Positions 21,069 through 22,845 of a stretch of DNA of 22,845 nucleotides are shown here, piece by piece (position 1 is the first letter of the stretch; each line of letters opens with the position of its first letter). The translations under genes and the position numbers were made by a program. The stretch comes from a virus. The notes beneath the pieces are model-generated. The model searched no databases and was not told where the DNA came from. It saw only the letters and a program-made list of their open reading frames with translations. The DNA lies in the IMG/VR virus record IMGVR_UViG_3300035187_004799, positions 1 through 22,845 of that record; one strand, 5' to 3'.

Positions 21069-22163
21069 ATGAATATTTTTTCCAAGGCAAATGTTGGATT
21101 TGTCTCCCTTGATTGGTCCATTGTTGACGAACAGTATGTGCCAAACGGCTGCACATGGTATCGCTCAATACTTCCGTCGCAACAGTTGAACCTTGCGGGA
21201 ATCGCATCGTCTTTTGGATTTTTGTCCATAAAGCCAAGTGGAGAGTTCACCGTCAAAAGACTAAACGGAAGTTTTTCGCGAAAAAACAACGTAATTGTTT
21301 TGAAGGTAATCATGTCTCTCGATGTACTAGAAGGGATTCCAAAAGCGCAATCACTTGGGCAAAAAATAGTTGTTGACATAGATGACTTATATGACGAACT
21401 GCACACAGCAAATCTTGCGTATCAGTCGTCTTCTTCAAAATCAAACAAACATAACAATAGAGAAATATATTCAGAGATAATCAAAATCTCCGATGCGCTT
21501 ATTTGCTCAACTCCTTTTATTCGCGACTACTTCACAGCAAAATATCCTTCCAAGCCAATATTCATGGTGAGGAACGCAATACAAGATAATTCTTTCCAGA
21601 GGTTAAAAGCAATAAAAAGGGCACCGGTAATTGGTTGGCTTGGGGCTACACCTTGGAGGTCGATGGACCTTGAGGTAATGCAGCCATTTTTAAATTCGTA
21701 TCTGGTGAAAAACGGTATAAGGTTTCATCACGCAGGTAACTTGCCGTGGGCGCCCGCAGCGTATTTGAGACTTGGTATTGACTCGAAATTGTGCGATGTC
21801 AGCGGAATGGTTCCTCTTTTTGAAATGCAGCAAGCGCATAAAAATTTTGACATCGGCATAGTTCCGCTTAACGACATACCCTTCAACAGAGCAAAATCCT
21901 TTATCAAGGGGGTGGAGTACGCTGCTTCTGGAATTCCATTTGTTGCATCTGCTTTGCCCGAGTATGAATACCTTGCCTCCATGGGCGTCGGTAGAGTTGC
22001 TGTATCTGATGCTGATTGGATGAGTCACTTTGACGAACTTCAACAATTTAAAGTCAGAGAAGAAGAGTCACGCAAAATAAAAAGAATTATTGATAAGGAA
22101 TTTACAATGTCAAAAACTGGTCCGGAATGGATTTCTGTGTTTTCGGAAATAATCAACCTGTAG
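21069..22163 (+). CDS. GT-B glycosyltransferase (GT4-like), copy 2
   Basis: A 364-residue tandem paralogue of the preceding gene, starting at the base after its stop. It keeps the same motifs in order: NGCTWYRSILPSQQL, GQKIVVDIDDLYDEL, DALICSTPFIRDYF, SKPIFMVRNAI, PVIGWLGATPWRSMD, FDIGIVPLNDIPFNRAKSFI then KGVEYAASGIPFVAS. At DNA level several blocks are shared (for example ATTTGCTCAACTCCTTTT), so the duplication is not ancient. Sequence differences cluster in the loop after 'NxIDLDRW' (IQDNSF here) and the acceptor half, which suggests a different acceptor or sugar. It ends in a terminator-like hairpin. Confidence 0.8.
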   Translation: MNIFSKANVGFVSLDWSIVDEQYVPNGCTWYRSILPSQQLNLAGIASSFGFLSIKPSGEFTVKRLNGSFSRKNNVIVLKVIMSLDVLEGIPKAQSLGQKIVVDIDDLYDELHTANLAYQSSSSKSNKHNNREIYSEIIKISDALICSTPFIRDYFTAKYPSKPIFMVRNAIQDNSFQRLKAIKRAPVIGWLGATPWRSMDLEVMQPFLNSYLVKNGIRFHHAGNLPWAPAAYLRLGIDSKLCDVSGMVPLFEMQQAHKNFDIGIVPLNDIPFNRAKSFIKGVEYAASGIPFVASALPEYEYLASMGVGRVAVSDADWMSHFDELQQFKVREEESRKIKRIIDKEFTMSKTGPEWISVFSEIINL

Positions 22164-22181
22164 TTTGGCTATACAGGTTTT
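22155..22181 (+). terminator. Hairpin terminator candidate after the glycosyltransferases
   Basis: AACCTGTA (22155-22162) and TACAGGTT (22172-22179) are perfect arms with a 9-nt loop, spanning the TAG stop (22161-22163). They are followed by TT, so the U tract is short (TTTT including the stem). It is a moderate candidate for the end of the glycosyltransferase transcript. Confidence 0.45.
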
Positions 22182-22203
22182 GGGTCCTATAAAGACTATT
22201 TGT

Positions 22204-22229
22204 TTTTGCAACATAAATTTGTTGCAAAA
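22204..22229. promoter_or_regulatory. Perfect 10-6-10 inverted repeat at a start codon, with -10 box in the loop
   Basis: TTTTGCAACA (22204-22213) and TGTTGCAAAA (22220-22229) are exact reverse complements. The right arm ends on the A of the ATG at 22229. The 6-nt loop, TAAATT (22214-22219), fits the TANNNT -10 pattern, so a dimeric regulator bound here would cover the promoter. As RNA it could also form a start-codon hairpin. Confidence 0.5.
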
Positions 22230-22845
22230 TGTCTACATTTTCCCACCACCGCAAAGCACTGTCCAGAATTCTTGGGCCAGTTTCTCTTCTAATTGCGCTG
22301 ATTGGCCTATCTTCGCCCGTTCAAGCAGCCACCATCCCTAATACTGGTTTTGAGGATGCAACTTTTGCTGGTTGGGATAAAGGAACTCAGTCTGGGACAC
22401 TGGGTAGCACCATTACTGGCAACGGTAGTGGTGTAACCATATTTGCTGGTTCCCGAACTTTTACCCACGGTTCTAGGGGTGCTGTTGGAAGTCCTTCTAG
22501 CCCGTACTACGCACCAGCAGTTGCTTCTGGCAGTTGGACATTCTCCCCCAATAACGGAACAAACGCTGTTCTGCTTCAACCCAAAAACGAACAGACTTTT
22601 AACCAAGCAGCAAGTGCTTTAGGTCTTTCGGCTGGCTCGGTGACAGAAATCAAAAACATGCTTACATCGCAGGCACAAGCATCTGGCAATGGCGGAGGTA
22701 CACCGACAGACGCGGCATGGATAACTCGTGAGGTGCAACTGACAGCAGGCACGACATACACAATGGCTTGGAACTACGTCGGAACTGACTATGTTCCTTT
22801 TAACGATGGCTCCATAACTTCACTCGTTCCCGTGACTGTTACTGG
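22229..22845 (+). CDS. Secreted protein with N-terminal signal peptide, 3'-partial
   Basis: Open to the right edge of the window (about 205 codons read, no stop). The N-terminus has the form of a Sec signal peptide: positively charged n-region (SHHRKALSR), hydrophobic core (ILGPVSLLIALIGLSS) and likely signal-peptidase site after PVQA (before ATIPN). The mature part begins IPNTGFEDATFAGWDKGTQ, the 'G-F-E....f.gW' opening of secreted beta-sandwich proteins, and continues with Gly/Ser/Thr/Asn-rich beta sequence (AWITREVQLTAGTTYTMAW). It is probably exported; it may be a cell-surface or extracellular carbohydrate-related protein. No ribosome site; the start is preceded by a perfect inverted repeat. 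The fold is not assigned with confidence. Confidence 0.6.
   Translation, partial: MSTFSHHRKALSRILGPVSLLIALIGLSSPVQAATIPNTGFEDATFAGWDKGTQSGTLGSTITGNGSGVTIFAGSRTFTHGSRGAVGSPSSPYYAPAVASGSWTFSPNNGTNAVLLQPKNEQTFNQAASALGLSAGSVTEIKNMLTSQAQASGNGGGTPTDAAWITREVQLTAGTTYTMAWNYVGTDYVPFNDGSITSLVPVTVT

Noticed and set aside
22307-22761. Minus-strand frames opposite the secreted protein
   Set aside because: No ribosome site or promoter; the plus-strand frame has a clear signal peptide and runs open to the edge.
1-22845. tRNA genes, rRNA, insertion sequence ends or an integrase
   Set aside because: None seen; almost all bases are accounted for by protein-coding genes, and no cloverleaf-like sequence was noticed in the gaps.

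Overview
The window looks like part of a tailed double-stranded DNA bacteriophage genome (Caudoviricetes), or a phage contig from an environmental metagenome. It opens inside a head-tail connector gene, continues through neck and tail-fibre genes with short overlaps and no room for host metabolism, and then enters a long accessory region typical of aquatic phages. The host is not certain. Several accessory genes have a TANNNT -10 box exactly 6 nt before their ATG, the arrangement of leaderless transcripts that are common in Actinobacteria. Some small proteins and fibre domains also resemble those of marine and freshwater (cyano)phages. An aquatic actinobacterial phage is my best guess and a cyanophage is the main alternative; both are inference.

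Layout. (1) 3-1758, plus strand: neck genes in canonical order, namely a gp6-like adaptor (5' end outside the window), a stopper, an HK97-gp10-like protein and a DUF3168-like tail terminator. (2) 1758-8813, plus strand: six receptor-side or fibre genes. They share exchangeable domains and include a 1182-residue repeat fibre and a short Fn3 protein ending in twelve Pro-Pro-aromatic-Phe units. No tail tube or tape-measure gene follows the terminator here. (3) 8841-19592: an accessory island on both strands. It has a sulfotransferase-like gene, six Fe(II)/2-oxoglutarate oxygenases of prolyl-4-hydroxylase type plus one phytanoyl-CoA-dioxygenase-like gene, a truncated 3-hydroxyisobutyrate-dehydrogenase-like Rossmann protein, a glutathione-peroxidase-like protein with altered active-site residues, a DUF6065 protein, four small unknown proteins and a methyltransferase-like protein. 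(4) 19676-22163: a small cysteine-rich protein on the minus strand, divergent from two tandem paralogous GT-B glycosyltransferases. (5) 22229 to the window end: the start of a secreted protein with a clear signal peptide, cut by the window edge.

How the genes may work together. Sulfotransferase, glycosyltransferase, methyltransferase and hydroxylase functions next to fibre genes suggest a tailoring island that modifies virion fibres, a glycan or a host surface component. An attractive but untested idea is that the prolyl-4-hydroxylase-like enzymes act on the proline-rich repeat protein encoded just upstream. The structural genes look co-transcribed and use ribosome-binding sites or TAATG stop-start coupling. 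The island is broken into several short units, each with its own leaderless-type promoter, some back-to-back and some overlapped by perfect inverted repeats.
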